From: Desmodesmus armatus | Taxonomy: Eukaryota > Chlorophyta > Chlorophyceae > Sphaeropleales > Scenedesmaceae | Assembly: GCA_007449985.2 (NCBI GenBank) | Contig: VIIQ02000770.1 | Coordinates: 26,409-90,408, forward strand | Direction: 5' to 3' | DNA length: 64,000 bases | In this document: in pieces, positions 53,859 to 64,000 of the stretch | Numbering within the stretch: the first letter of the stretch is position 1 | Layout of the letters: each line of letters starts with the position of its first letter | The notes under the pieces: generated by a model | Seen by the model: only the letters and a program-made list of their open reading frames with translations | Told to the model about the DNA's origin: nothing | Databases searched by the model: none | Translations under genes and position numbers: made by a program

Positions 53859-56148
53859 CTGTGCGCGTGTGTATGTCACCCACGGTCTGTCACCCGCTGC
53901 GCGTCGCAACATGGTGCGCAGCCTGATATCGTCATGTGCAGCAAAATGGCGCCACAGTTTCCTGTGGATACCTCCCAAGCTGCATGCGTTGCATGTAGCC
54001 ACCGCTTCCGAAAGTGTATGCGCATGGGTTTATGTGGCGCCCGTCAGCACGGCTGCTGAGCCGTGTGTGCACAGGGTTTGCCCCAGGCAGCAGGTTGTGC
54101 GTATGCCTGTCTCGGTTGTGGGCATCAGCAGGCGTGCAGCCAAAGCTGCGTCAGCTTTCGAGTTCAATGGTGTGCCGTGCACCATGGTTTGTGACACACC
54201 ATCTGGATGTGCAGCAGGATGCAGCAGGGTGCATGCCACCCCATGTCTTTGTTGCGGCTCATGCGTGCAGGACTGTCACCAGTTTCAGGGGCGTGCATGA
54301 TTGTGTCCAGGGCGTCCGAATGGTGCTGGGCGCCTATCTGTCTGTCATGGTTCTGAACCTCGTCACATGTCTGCACTGTCCAAAACATAGCATCTTGTCG
54401 TGGTTGCTTTGTGCATCGTTTTTTGTGCTGGCTCTGTGTCTTTGTGGGGAGCTCCATCAGCCACAGCGCATCTGGTTGTGCTGGCTTGCCGTTGTGTTGG
54501 GGTGGCGCAGTGTGCTGCTGCCCTGGTCTTGATTCTGCGTTTCCGTGTTCCATCTGAGGTAGCTGCGGTACCTCCTGGTGCATTGGGGGTTGCTTTGCTG
54601 CTGTCTGCATTCAAGCGGGGCCGTGCCTGCCGTCCCAGCGGGCTTCGGGTTTCCTTGCTGCATCGGGTTCTGTGATCATGTCGCTGGTCAGGATGCAGCG
54701 GGCAGCATTCCTTTCTTTTGGGCAGCACTCACAGTTTGGATTGACGCTTGCAAGTTGCACTGTTGTTTGGACGACCCAACCCAATAGTAGCAGCCTGCAG
54801 GCTTCCGCTGTTGCAGGCCGTCTGTGCTAGCTGTTGTTGACCCCACCAAAGGTCCTGACGTACTGGCGCCATCTCTGCTGGGCCTTTGCCTGCGTATGTG
54901 CTGGTGCTGCTGTCCTCCTTTGCTTGGAGTCTGCTTTGGCTTGCATCAAGTCTCCTCCATATTACGTGTTGAGGGCTGCCCCATGCGCACTTGACGAGCT
55001 CCTGACTTGCTGCAATCATACTGATCTGTGTGAGACTTGTGTGGTGGTGATCTTGCACCATTGGCATGTTTCATGCCTTGCCTAAGGGTCCTGGCGGTGC
55101 CTTGCGCAGCGCTTGTGGATGGCATCACGTTACTGTTGCATGGGCGGACCGTTTCAAAGTAGGTTTGGCCTTCAGGAGTGTCCAACCATTGCAAGACAGC
55201 AGGCCGCATGGCGGGAGCACCGCAGGGGTACTTTTTGACCTGTGGAGTGCGACAGCAGGCTGAGAGTCACGAAGGGATGACGGGTGTTACTTGTTGGTGC
55301 TGTGCTCCTTTGCTTCTTCTGGGTTGGTGCTGCAGTGGCCCCTGCTCAGCAAACCCAACGGATGTATGTGTGGTTTCACTGTGCAAGCTGCCCATGGGCC
55401 ATGTGCAGCGTATGATGCATGACTAACTGGCTCACGAGCATGCAGGCCACCTGCATGATCACTTATCCGGCCCCAGCGTATCTGCATTGGTGCGATGTGT
55501 TGCGCAATTTGTCTATCAAGCCTGCCAAGCATACATGTCCGTTGCCTGTTTGGGGATGACACAAGCATATGCGTGCCGTGATGTTCTGGTGGCACGACCC
55601 ACACACACCTGGCTGGCTGTGGTGTGTGGTTGGCTGGCCGGCTGGCTGGTCTCCCTTCTGGAGCAAGCTGGGCAAGTGTGAGGGTTGGCAAACAGGGCAG
55701 ACCTGCAGCATGTCTGTGTGCGTGGCGTCGTACTAACTGTGTTTTTGGTGACTGAGGTGGTGTAGTGCCTCTGGTGTATGATGTAAGTAAAGCCTTGACA
55801 CAATGCTACATGCCAGCCTTTGGTTGCCCAGTGTCACAGGGTGACCATCACACAAGGGACAGAACACAAGGGACAGAATGCATCGGCTCACACAATGCTG
55901 GGTAGCATTTGCTCCACATTGGTAAAATGGGACCAGCAACAAGCTGATTCAGCTGAAGACGATAATCCTGAAGCCAACCCTCCTCAAAATGCACCATTTT
56001 TGAACCGCCCCTGTGACGGTTATGACAGGGGAGTCATGAAGAGAAGGTCCTGGTCGCAGCAATCTTGTTGTCCACCCCTACAGTGTGCATCTTTCTTGTT
56101 CCTCCTGTCCAGTCAACACCCCACATCTCACACTTCAGCTCTGCCATC
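48753..56148. other. 7.4-kb region without a recognisable gene
   Basis: Open frames here are short, overlap on both strands and show no family motif or coherent splicing. Content is G/T-rich on the plus strand with tandem duplications: about 62 bp at 49625-49749 (GCTGCACCCTTACGCGCT units), TTGGGTGTTAG units at 50985-51020, and GTGCTGGACCTTAT units at 51860-51925. A GT tract is at 53826-53855. It may be a long 3' UTR, a non-coding RNA, or contain fast-evolving genes. The last 250 bp should hold the TOM6 promoter. Confidence 0.5.
49622..49749 (+). repeat. Two-unit tandem repeat (about 64 bp)
   Basis: TGTGCTGCACCCTTACGCGCT, then GGGATGGTTATGTG and CTATGGGG, occurs twice in succession with few differences. 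Confidence 0.85.
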
Positions 56149-56283
56149 ATGTTTGCAACACGCCCCAACCCCAAGAAGGCTTTCAAGGAGCTGCGCAGCA
56201 ACCTGCTCACATTCGGCACCATCTGCGTCGCCATCAGGCTGACCCCTTTCATCCTGCATCTGGCTCAGAAGGCAAGCTCTTAG
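56149..56283 (+). CDS. TOM6: TOM6, small subunit of the mitochondrial outer-membrane translocase
   Basis: A 44-residue ORF, MFATRPNPKKAFKELRSNLL followed by TFGTICVAIRLTPFILHL. It has the plan of plant TOM6: a short N-terminus, the basic K.A.K.LRS segment, then one C-terminal transmembrane helix with the conserved R-TP pair. TOM6 stabilises the TOM40 pore assembly of the protein import complex and is tail-anchored in the outer membrane. The start at 56149 is the first Met that gives the family length; the open frame extends upstream but without similarity. The stop at 56281-56283 is followed only 81 nt later by the ATG of the ASH2-type gene, with no TGTAA between. Right after the stop is ATGTAG, a minimal start-stop. 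Confidence 0.8.
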   Translation: MFATRPNPKKAFKELRSNLLTFGTICVAIRLTPFILHLAQKASS

Positions 56284-56364
56284 ATGTAGCTTGCCACAGC
56301 TACAGCTGCCTTAGCCCAACAGCACAGCAGCAGCAGCACAGCAGCAGCAGCACAGCAGCAGCCC

Positions 56365-57422
56365 ATGGACGTAGCAGGCAGCAAGCGCTTCAGCAGCTCC
56401 GAGGTGGACATCACCCGGAAAAAGAATAAGCAGCATGGCAGGCGAACAGCCCGCACGGAGGACAGCGTGGAGGTCGGTCCAGGGGAGTCTGTCAGGGTGA
56501 TCCCGCACACAGCAGGCGTGGCAGACGATGATGTGGGGTCCTCGGTGCGTCTGTCTAGCAAGCATAAGGCCCAGGGCCTTGAGCTCAGCTCAGAACGCCA
56601 GGCAGTGACGGGCTGGAAGGGCTACCGCAGCGTGCGAGCCACCCATGGCTTCCATCAGGGCACCCACTACTGTGAGGTCACAGTGCTGCACCTGGGCGAG
56701 ACAGGCCACTGCAGGCTGGGTTGGTCCACGAAGCAGGCAGAGATCAACGCCCCTGTGGGCTACGATCAGTTCGGCTTTGGGTACAGGGACCTGGAGGGCA
56801 GCAAGGTGCACAAGGCTCTCAGAAGCGAGTATGGGGAGCCCTTTGGGGAGGGGGATGTGCTGGGCTTGTTCCTGCACATGCCAGAGGGCGGGAAGCTGCT
56901 CGAAGCTCGGCAGGGGGAGCTGGTACGCCACAAGGGTGCCCTCTATCAGGAGCAGCCAGGGACAGAGAACCCAGCACCACTGCACGGCTCTGTTGTTGCC
57001 TTCACACGCAATGGAATCCTGCAGGGCGAAGCATTTAGGGGCATCCCAGAGGGGACCTACTACCCCACGGTCTCCCTGTTCACCCTGCAGCGGCAGAAGG
57101 AGGGTGCCAAAGTCGCCTTCACTTCGGCCCCGAGTTCAAGTTCCCGCCACCTGTGCTGGAGGGCTGCCCTGCAGCAGCCCCCATGTCTGACATTCCCGCC
57201 AAGCAGCAGGCAGCAGCAGCAGCAGAGGAGGCAGCAGCCATGGCGGAGGGCAGCAACCCCCCAGCACAGCAGCAGGAGGTGCCGCCAACGGCAGCAGCAG
57301 CAGCAGGGCGGGAGGGGACGCCGGGTTCAGCAGCAGCAGCGGCAGCAGCAGGGCAGATTGCTGCCAGCGGCGACAGCACTGAGGGACCGGCTGCTGCTGC
57401 CGATGTCACTATGGCGGGCTGA
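56365..57422 (+). CDS. ASH2-type SPRY-domain protein (COMPASS/SET1 complex subunit)
   Basis: An intronless ORF from MDVAGSKRFSSSEVDITRKK. The SPRY domain is clear: GFHQGTHYCEVTVLHLGETG, HCRLGWSTKQAEINAPVGYD, FGYRDLEGSKVHKALRSEYG, EGDVLGLFLHMPEGGKLLEA and GIPEGTYYPTVSLFTLQ. These are the ASH2/TRAUCO signatures; ASH2 works with WDR5, RbBP5 and SET1-type methyltransferases in H3K4 methylation in the nucleus. N-terminal PHD/winged-helix parts found in some ASH2 proteins are absent, as in plant ASH2R. After AKVAF the family expects a FGPEFKFPPP segment; this is present but in the next frame, so one base appears missing near 57119-57122. With that shift the protein continues through an Ala/Gln-rich tail (SDIPAKQQAAAAAEEAAAMA) to the TGA at 57420. 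Without it, translation runs to 57573 in an artefactual frame. Confidence 0.85.
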
Positions 57423-57429
57423 GCCGCTA

Positions 57430-57640
57430 CTGCTGCTGCTGGTGGTGGTGGTGGTGGTGGTGGTGGCGCAGTTGCATGGGGCACTGTGGAGGGCTGCAGG
57501 GGCCGCTGCCGCTGCTGCTGCTGCTGCTGCTGGTGGTGGTGGTGCTGCTGCTGCTGGTGGCGCAGTTGCATAGGGCACTGTGGAGGGCTGGCTGCTGCTG
57601 CTGCTGCTGCTGGTGGCGTAGTTGCATGCGGCACTATGGA
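57430..57640 (+). repeat. Three-unit tandem repeat after the ASH2 stop
   Basis: CTGCTGCTGGTGGYGYAGTT plus GCATRSGGCACTRTGGAGGG units recur at about 57430, 57535 and 57595, with expanded GGT and CTG microsatellites at their borders. Confidence 0.85.
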
Positions 57641-58087
57641 GGGCTGAGGGCTGCAAGGCAGGCCTGTTATGTTCACAAGGGGCATCGAGCTTGGCTGGTG
57701 TTGTTGGGTGTGGGCGTTTGTGGGGAGTGGGAGCAAGGCGCAACTTAGGTGCAGCTAGTGCAGGCTCTTGCCGCATTTGTCTTCAAAGGCAGTTGGTTTT
57801 TGGTGCAAGGGTGCTTCAGCAGGAATGCTGTCATGTCTTGTGGGCAGTAATGCGTCACGAAGGCAGCAGTTGTGCTGTGTGTTGGCCGCGTGCCTCTATT
57901 GCAGCAGTGCATTGTGCATTCAGCAGCAGATTTGGCTGTTGTCTCGTGCGTCGCTGTAGCAGCAGCGCGGCGTGCATTGAGCAGCAGCAGGCATTGGGCG
58001 CCTGCATTGTTGCGGTGCGTCTGGCGGTAGCAGCAGCAGCAGAAGCAGTTGTGGCGCTGTAGCTGTCAGCTGGCAGCAGCCCGGCCC

Positions 58088-58088
<1 letters not shown>

Positions 58089-58139
<51 letters not shown>
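58089..58139 (+). repeat. (CTG)16-17 microsatellite
   Basis: Pure CTG run in the region downstream of ASH2; no adjacent exon identified. Confidence 0.9.
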
Positions 58140-58344
58140 GCGAGTTGCCTTTGTGTGCAGCTGGATTCAGTGTACATCTTGCAGCCACCTCGGTGCCTGC
58201 TGCTGCTCCTGCCGTTTTCACGACCGTTTTTCGGCATGGGCTGCAGCAGTCAGTGCTGTCTGCTGTTCATGCTGTGCGCACCGAGCACATGCACACATGT
58301 TTGCCCTGGTGCTGCTGACAATGGTGGTGGTGACACTAATAGTA

Positions 58345-58650
58345 GTAGCAGCCTGCAGTACTAGTGACTGTACTGCTGCTGTGCTGGTGAGCCGGTGTGC
58401 TGTGCCGTGCTGTGCCGTGCTGTGGGGCAGCAGCTGGTGTGTGGGTTGTAGGACCATTGTGGCGTGTGCTGGTGACCAGCAGCAGCCTGCACTACTAGTA
58501 ACTGCACTGCTGTGCTGGTGAGCCTGGCGCACTGCTGTGCTGCTGTGCTGGTGAGCCGGTGTGCTGTGCCGTGCGGTGCCGTGCTGTGCCGTGCTGTGGG
58601 GCAGCAGGTGGTGTCTGGTGTGGGCCGCATGGCACATTGTGGCGTGTTAA
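58345..58650 (+). repeat. Tandem duplication of about 165 bp
   Basis: The segment GCAGCCTGCACTACTAGTAA ... GTGCTGGTGAGCCGGTGTGC ... GGGGCAGCAG ... CATTGTGGCGTGT is present twice, with internal GTGCTGTGCC slippage differences. Confidence 0.85.
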
Positions 58651-58946
58651 GCTGCTGCTTCTGCGCAGCTGGGGTGCCTCTCGCTGCATGCAGCATAATG
58701 GTGAGCAGAGTCGCAATGAGCGGTTGTGCTTGCAGCTTTGGTTCCCTTCAGGCGCGCACATGCGCTGCCGCTGCTGCACACGTGATGCAAGTTGCATGTG
58801 CATGATAGGGCCTATGTTGATTGACTTGTTGGGCCTTGTTGGACGTCGATGTCTGCACAGCTGTGGGCAGTGGCGCGGCATTTCAAGGCGTGCTGCACGC
58901 CTGCCCCTTGTTGTATTCATGGCCAGCTGAGGAGCCTGCCTTGGTG

Positions 58947-58951
58947 TGTAA
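58947..58951 (+). terminator. Candidate TGTAA polyadenylation signal
   Basis: A TGTAA at this position could end the ASH2 (or TOM6-ASH2) transcript; it would imply a 1.5-kb 3' UTR that includes the tandem repeats. Confidence 0.25.
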
Positions 58952-59498
58952 CTAGCGCAGTTGTTGGGTCAATTTCAGTGCAGCTTTTCAGCTGCAGCAC
59001 GGTGCCCCTGGAAGCAGGGCAGCAGAGCTGCTGCACTAATGGAAAACCTGGGCTGTTTTGTCTGCCTTGTCACCGTGACTTGGTTGAGGAAGTGTGAGTC
59101 TCTGCTGGCTTGCCAGTGGCCACCAGGCAAGAAACTTTCGAATTCGATACATCCCGAAGCGACGAGATGGTCTGATTCAGCATTCAAAAGGCGTTCGCAA
59201 GCAGAGCCCTCATCAGCGATCTCAACTTTGATCGTGATCTGAGTTTGAAAAGCACCACTTCAAAGCCAACACCACTCCACTGCATACGTAGCAACCTGGA
59301 TTGATGTACCACAAGCCGTGACGTTCATTCTGTCAACTGCCCTTCCATCTAGCATTCTTCCACCAGCAATTTCCATCAGAAGTGCTCGTCACTTCTCTGC
59401 TGTTGTGCTGACAAGAAAACAGTTGAACAACGATGAAACGAGTTCCCGGCAATTAACGCACCTCCAGACGCAAGCCAGTGGCCAGCCAGCCAGGCAGG

Positions 59499-60644
59499 AT
59501 GTCAAAAGCAGCTGTCAAAGCAGCAGGCAAGGGCGACAAGCTACAGCAGAAGAGCCCTGCAGAGTTTTTCGCAGAGAACAAAAACATCGCTGGATTTGAT
59601 AACGTAAGTGCCTCCCGACAGCATCTCCTGTGCTGCCTGAAACAGCTGCATCATGTTTTGGCCCACAGCCCTCTCCAGCATCAGCAGCTGCCGGTTTGTA
59701 TAGCACAGCAGCAGCACAACCCCGTGCGCAACTCATCAACTGCTCAGATCTGCTCACAACAGGATATCTTACAACTCACAGCAGCAGCAGCCGCAGAAGG
59801 GGCAGCAGCAAACTGGGAAAAGCTTGTGCCCACACGAGCTGGCTAACAGCCTGGCTGGCCTGGCTGCCTTTTCCAGCAAGGAACAGAAACAACTGCATCA
59901 CCCGCCTTTCCCCTATGGCTATCGGACCCGCTGAAGCGCTGTCCCTGCCCCTGTGTCTGCTCCTCCTGCTCTTTGCCTGTGCAGCCCGGCAAGTGCCTGT
60001 ACACCACCATCCGCGAGCTTGTGGAGAATGCCCTGGACTCAGCTGAGAGCATCAGCACACTGCCACTGGTAGAAATCACCATGTGAGTCTGCCCCCCCCC
60101 CCCCCCCCTCCCCCCCCCCCCCCCCCCACACACACACCCAAAAATGCACATGTTGGCTGGCCAAACTCGCCTTGGGCTCAGCTGAGAGCATCAGCACACT
60201 GCCACTGGTCCAAAACACCATGTGAGTCTGCCCCCCCCCCTCCCTCCCCTCCCACCCTCACCCCCCCCCTCCACCCCCACCCCCAAATCCCACCCCGCCA
60301 AAAAACGCCCACGCTGGCTGGCCAAATTGCGTTGGGCTCAGCTGAGAGCATCAGCACACTGCCACTGGTAGAGATCACCATGTGAGTCTCCCCCCCTCCC
60401 TCCATCCTCCCCCCCCCCCCCCCCGCTCCACCCCCCTCCCTCCAAAATATAACATGTTGGCTGGCCAAAATTGCCTTCGGCTCAGCTGAGAGCATCAGCA
60501 CACTCTCACGGGTAAAAATCACCATGTGAGTCTTATGATATGAGCCTGCCGCCCCCTGCCGCCCTTCTCCCCGAACTTCGGGGCTTGAAGCAAGAGGTCA
60601 ACACATTGGCGTGTGTTTGCTTGTTACGCCCTGGCGGCGGCCAT

Positions 60645-60679
<35 letters not shown>

Positions 60680-61102
60680 GATTGCCTATGCAAGTAGCAC
60701 ACATAAGTACTGTGCATGCTATACATGCAGTCAATGTACTGCATGTGGTGCAGTGCAATCACTGCAGCTGTAGCCACAAAGCTCTTGGAGTGGTCACAAG
60801 GACTTTGCCACCAACAAAACGACTGCCAGCAGACACGCGGCGTGTGCTCTTGAACCCTGCTGGGCTGCTGGTGTGACATATGCAAGTATGTATGAGTATC
60901 CTTGCTCCTGCACGTATGTATGAGTATCCTTGCTCACGCAAGTATTATGATGTACTTGCTCACGCAAGTATGTATGAGTATCCTTGCTCACATCCCCACC
61001 ACCATACGCCATACCACCACCACCACCACCACCCTATGTTCTTCCTCTCGCACTCATGGACATCCAACGCACCATCAGACTCACTTGCACGTAATCAAAT
61101 CG

Positions 61103-61144
<42 letters not shown>

Positions 61145-61155
61145 CGCCGCCTCGG

Positions 61156-61191
<36 letters not shown>

Positions 61192-64000
61192 AGTGAGGAG
61201 ATCAGCAAGTCGCGTCTGAACCGTCTGCGTGGTCTGGACAACCATGAACGCATCGACGAGGAGCTCTACGCTGACTTTGAGACAGAGGACGCAAAGAAGG
61301 TGTGTGTGGGCGGTGTGTTGGGCACAGATGATACATGTGTAGCTAGCATACGTGTGTGGGCGGGCAGAGGGGTACGGGGGCTGGGGTGTTGACCCCCCCC
61401 CCCCCACACACACACCATCCCTGGAGGGTGGTGTGGTTGTTGTTGCATGTTGTCTCAGCTCTGAGTTGAACCTGTTGGGTACTTGAGCACACTGACGAGG
61501 AGCTCTCTCAGAGGACGCCAAGAAGGTGGGAGGTTGAGACAGGGTCGTTTCACTTGTGGGAAGGGAAATTACCGGGCGCGGGGGGGGGGGGGGGTGTCAG
61601 TCCATCCCCTTCTCACCTTCCCCCTGTGGCCCTCCTTTCTTGCTGGTCTGTGCTTTCGTTCTGTTGTCTGTCATGTTGCCTCAGCTTTGTGTCCATGTTG
61701 GCTGGTACACCGAGTGGGCCTTGTGAGGAGCTCTACGCTGACTTTGAGACAGAGGACGCAAAGAAGGTGGGTGGGTGCAGTGTGTCAGGCATAGATGATA
61801 CATGTGTAGAGGCATAGATGATACACGTATAGAGGCATAGATGATACACGTGTGGGTGGGCGGGCGGGGGTGGGGGGTAAAGGGGGTGGGGGTCAGGGTG
61901 TCCCCTCAACCCCCACCCCCATACCCCCGCCCCCAACCTCCAAGGGGTGGTGTGTTTATAGTCTTCATATTGCCTCAGCCTCTGAGTTAGACCTGTTGGG
62001 TACTTGACCGAATCGACGAATAGCTCTATGCTGGCTTTAGGACAGACACGCAAAAAGGTGGGTGTGTGCTGACACATGAGATGCGGTGTTGGTGGTGGCA
62101 TGTGTGGGTGGGGGTGGGGTGGGGTGTATGTGTCAGGGAGGGGGAACGCGCGTGCGAGCCCCCTGTGAGACACCTGTGGCCCTCTCTTTTTGCTGGTCTG
62201 TACTTTCGTTGTGTTGTCTGTCATACTGCTGAGGCAGTATGACAGACAACTGCAGAGGCAGAGCACAGATACTGCTGAGGCAGAGCACAGAGCACATTAG
62301 TGAGCAGCTGTGCACTGACGTCGGGACATGCAGGAAGGGATTTCAGATGGTGCGTGCCTACGGGTGAATGTTCCCTTCGTTTGGGGGGGGGGGTGAGGCA
62401 AAATATTCCCTTTTTTTTGATAGGTACAAGGGGGCGGACCCCCACCGGCTGGCCACACACACAACAGCCGAAGCTGCCGGGAGCCCAAAGTCTTGCCTCA
62501 CACCGATGAGAGACGCCTAACACCCTTTTGCACTCAGGAGGTGCCCAGTGCCCGGACCAAAGTCGCATGGGAGTCGAACCCATACACCCCTACGTGTACT
62601 ACAGCATTTAGGCCATGCACACGCGACTGAGAACAGCCGTCCCATCCAAGGGCTTGATGGGTGGGCCGGATCTCTCCAGCAGAAGCCAGATGCTTTCCCC
62701 ATTACGCTACCCCCCCCATATTCCCTTTTGGGGTGTACAACCCCAAGAGACTTCACCCCATATTTTGCTGCTGCTGCTGCTGCTGCAGAAGCGGTTGGCG
62801 AAAGAGGCTCGTGAGAAGGAGCGATTGGAGAAGCTGGCAGCCAAGGTATGTGGAGAGGGGTGGGGGTGGGGGTGGGGGGGGGGGGGGGGGGGGAGAGGGG
62901 GGGGGGGGGGGGCTTGGGGTATGTCCAAGAGCGGGTGGGGTGGGGGGTGGGGGTGGACAATTTGGTGGATCGGCAAAACACAGCAGGATGCTTTCGAACA
63001 TGTGGAGGGGGAGGGGCGGTTGAGCTGTGCGTGTGTGATGCGCATGTGGATTACTTGAGAGACATGCAGTGTGCTTAGCGGGTAAGAAGGGGAACGCCTG
63101 ACATGGGGCATGGGTGGCTGCTGCTGCTGCTGCTGCTCACGGTGTTCATGGTGTAGATGTCGGCAGTTACTATTTTCCCCTTGCCCCGCTCTCTCTGTTT
63201 CTGTGTGTCACATGCAGAAAGGAGAGGCAGTGGCGGCAGCAGCTGCAGAGCAGACGCAGCGCAAGGCGGCAGCTGAGGCACCAAGGAGCGGCGGGGGGTG
63301 CTGTTCTACAAGGTCACTGTCAAGGTAGGGGGGGGGGGTTTGCGGCAGGGGCAGAAGCAGGGAATGGGGGGGGGGGGGGCGAATCTGGGGCCTGTGCACT
63401 ATCGCTGCCTTGCACAAAGCACAACAGACACATGGTGCCCCACTTCTAAGGCGTCCAGGTTGTTTGGCGACATGTTTTTGCAGCCCATCACAGCCCATTG
63501 GGGAAATTTTGCAGCCCTAGTGTTTGTGCCGAGACGCCTTGTCATGCCCCACCCCAAATGGGCTGCAAAAAAGTGCAGCCCTATTGTTTGTGCCAAAATG
63601 CGTTGTCATGCCCCGGCCCGTGGTACGACTGGCCGGGGCACGACAAGGCGCCTCGGCACAAACAATAGGGCTGCAATTTTTTGCAGCCATTTGGGGTGGG
63701 GGTGGGGGTGGCCAGGTTGTTACAGTTGCATGTTTACCCCCAAGGGGGTACTCGATCTACCCGATAAGGGTTGCCGTGTGTGTTTGTTGTGTGTCTGTGT
63801 GCACAGGACAACGGGTCAGGCATGCCTCATGGTGACTACCCAACACATTGAAGATATGGGCAAGAGGAGGGGGGAGAAGGGGATGCCATCCTCCGGGCTG
63901 TGCACTCACTGCGACGCTGCAACACAGGCATACGAACAACGCTAAACCTACAGCGTCCAATGTATAATGCGGTGTGTATGTTTTTGTGTCTGTGTCTGTT
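59499..64000 (+). CDS. TOP6B: DNA topoisomerase VI subunit B, 5' half (partial at window end)
   Basis: Exons 59499-59603, 59985-60082, 61194-61299, 62789-62845, 63218-63324 and 63807-63831. The start MSKAAVKAAGKGDKLQQKSP leads into AEFFAENKNIAGFDN, PGKCLYTTIRELVENALDSA and ESISTLPLVEIT. The ELVENALD box is the GHKL ATPase N-box whose Glu/Asn bind Mg-ATP. A charged insert follows (RLNRLRGLDNHERIDEELYA, KRLAKEAREKERLEKLAAK), as in plant TOP6B, then VLFYKVTVK and the DNGSGMPH box (G1). With subunit A it forms the type IIB topoisomerase needed in plants for endoreduplication; a B-like relative works with SPO11 in meiosis. The close match to the plant insert favours TOP6B. Exon 5 needs one extra G in the G run at 63293-63298. 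Exons 2 and 3 have echo copies. The rest lies beyond the window. Confidence 0.9.
60170..60530 (+). repeat. Three echo copies of TOP6B exon 2 end
   Basis: CTCAGCTGAGAGCATCAGCA plus CACTGCCACTGGT and the ATCACCAT-GTGAGT junction recur at about 60177-60226, 60337-60387 and 60480-60533, each copy preceded by poly-C and TTGGCTGGCCAAA. Confidence 0.95.
60646..60676 (+). repeat. CAG microsatellite in TOP6B intron 2
   Basis: About ten CAG units in the sense strand of an intron, an exception to the prevailing intronic CTG orientation. Confidence 0.85.
61105..61193 (+). repeat. CTG tract at the 3' splice site of TOP6B exon 3
   Basis: Two CTG runs separated by TCGCCGCCTCGG lead straight into the CTGCAG acceptor of exon 3 (61194). 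Confidence 0.9.
61490..62060 (+). repeat. Three echo copies of TOP6B exon 3 end
   Basis: The exon-3 end (DEELYADFETEDAKK plus GTGGGT donor) recurs at about 61495-61527, 61722-61768 (nearly perfect) and 62012-62062 (decayed, with a stop). The units also share CTGAGTTRRACCTGTTGGGT and CTTTCGTTSTGTTGTCTGTC spacers. Confidence 0.9.
62213..62250. repeat. Perfect 17-bp inverted repeat
   Basis: GTTGTCTGTCATACTGC and its reverse complement are separated by TGAG. Compared with the related spacer at 61661-61684, the right arm is new. Confidence 0.9.
62560..62712 (-). other. tRNA-like (Pol III box) sequences, possibly SINE-derived
   Basis: On the minus strand, 62712-62660 has an A-box-like TAGCGTAATGGGGAAAGCA and an anticodon-arm-like CTTCTGC. 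Segment 62627-62560 has AGTCGC ... GCGACT ends (6-bp acceptor stem), a GCAT/ATGC D-stem-like pair and a perfect T-arm ATGGGTTCGACTCCCAT. The anticodon arm of the second does not fold properly. A degenerate tRNA pair or a tRNA-derived SINE in TOP6B intron 3 is more likely than functional genes. Confidence 0.4.
63481..63702. repeat. Intronic hairpin with 70-bp arms plus a third partial copy
   Basis: A left arm at 63548-63618 (CCACCCCAAATGGGCTGCAA ... GCCCCGGCC) and an inverted right arm at 63631-63702 are separated by 12 bases. A direct partial copy is at 63481-63546. It lies in TOP6B intron 5. Confidence 0.9.

Larger units (their letters stand above)
57423..59498. other. Intergenic region / long 3' UTR with tandem repeats
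   Basis: No gene seen. It contains GGT/CTG tandem units, a (CTG)16 run and a 165-bp tandem duplication (listed separately). The final part should be the TOP6B promoter and 5' UTR. Confidence 0.45.

Overview
This 64 kb window looks like nuclear DNA of a chlorophycean green alga of the Chlamydomonadales type, Haematococcus-like in texture. Genes are split into many short exons with GT-AG introns. Exons are G/C-rich and carry CAG-encoded poly-Gln. Introns are full of CTG, CA/GT and very long poly-C or poly-G tracts, and TGTAA sites occur after some genes. The species is an inference. The nuclear eukaryotic nature is secure, from the splice signals and from ASH2, TOM6 and TOP6B-type genes.

Layout. 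1-430 (-): one exon of a GDSL/SGNH esterase whose remainder lies outside the window. 913 to about 6221 (+): a Gln/Ser/Ala-rich protein I do not recognise. 8154-14449 (+): a nine-exon gene for a protein with a PTB/PH-like domain, a PH domain and a WW domain, followed by decayed copies of its last exon. 16375 to about 28204 (+): a large gene with a signal peptide, a disordered region, an alginate-lyase-superfamily domain (PF05426), 36 consecutive Gln and a charged C-terminal part. 30.0-37.7 kb: a Ty3/gypsy retroelement on the minus strand (Gag, protease, RT, RNase H, a PHD finger, integrase) with an older related fragment beside it. 38967-47113 (-): a ten-exon P-loop gene of the cyclic 2,3-diphosphoglycerate synthetase/COG2403 family. 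47842-48752 (+): a small endosulfine-like protein. 48.8-56.1 kb: no recognisable gene. 56149-56283 (+): TOM6. 56365-57422 (+): an ASH2-type SPRY protein starting only 81 nt after the TOM6 stop. 59499 to the right edge (+): the 5' half of DNA topoisomerase VI subunit B.

The most striking feature is shared by five unrelated host genes. Individual exons are accompanied by one to eight decayed partial copies of themselves, in the same orientation, keeping a splice site and separated by poly-C/poly-G or CTG tracts. I call these exon echoes. A second pattern is that the best protein reading of several genes needs one extra base at several points, often in a short homopolymer, which suggests either uncorrected assembly errors or early decay. 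The host genes do not form an operon or pathway. The one likely expression link is TOM6-ASH2, which may be a bicistronic transcript.
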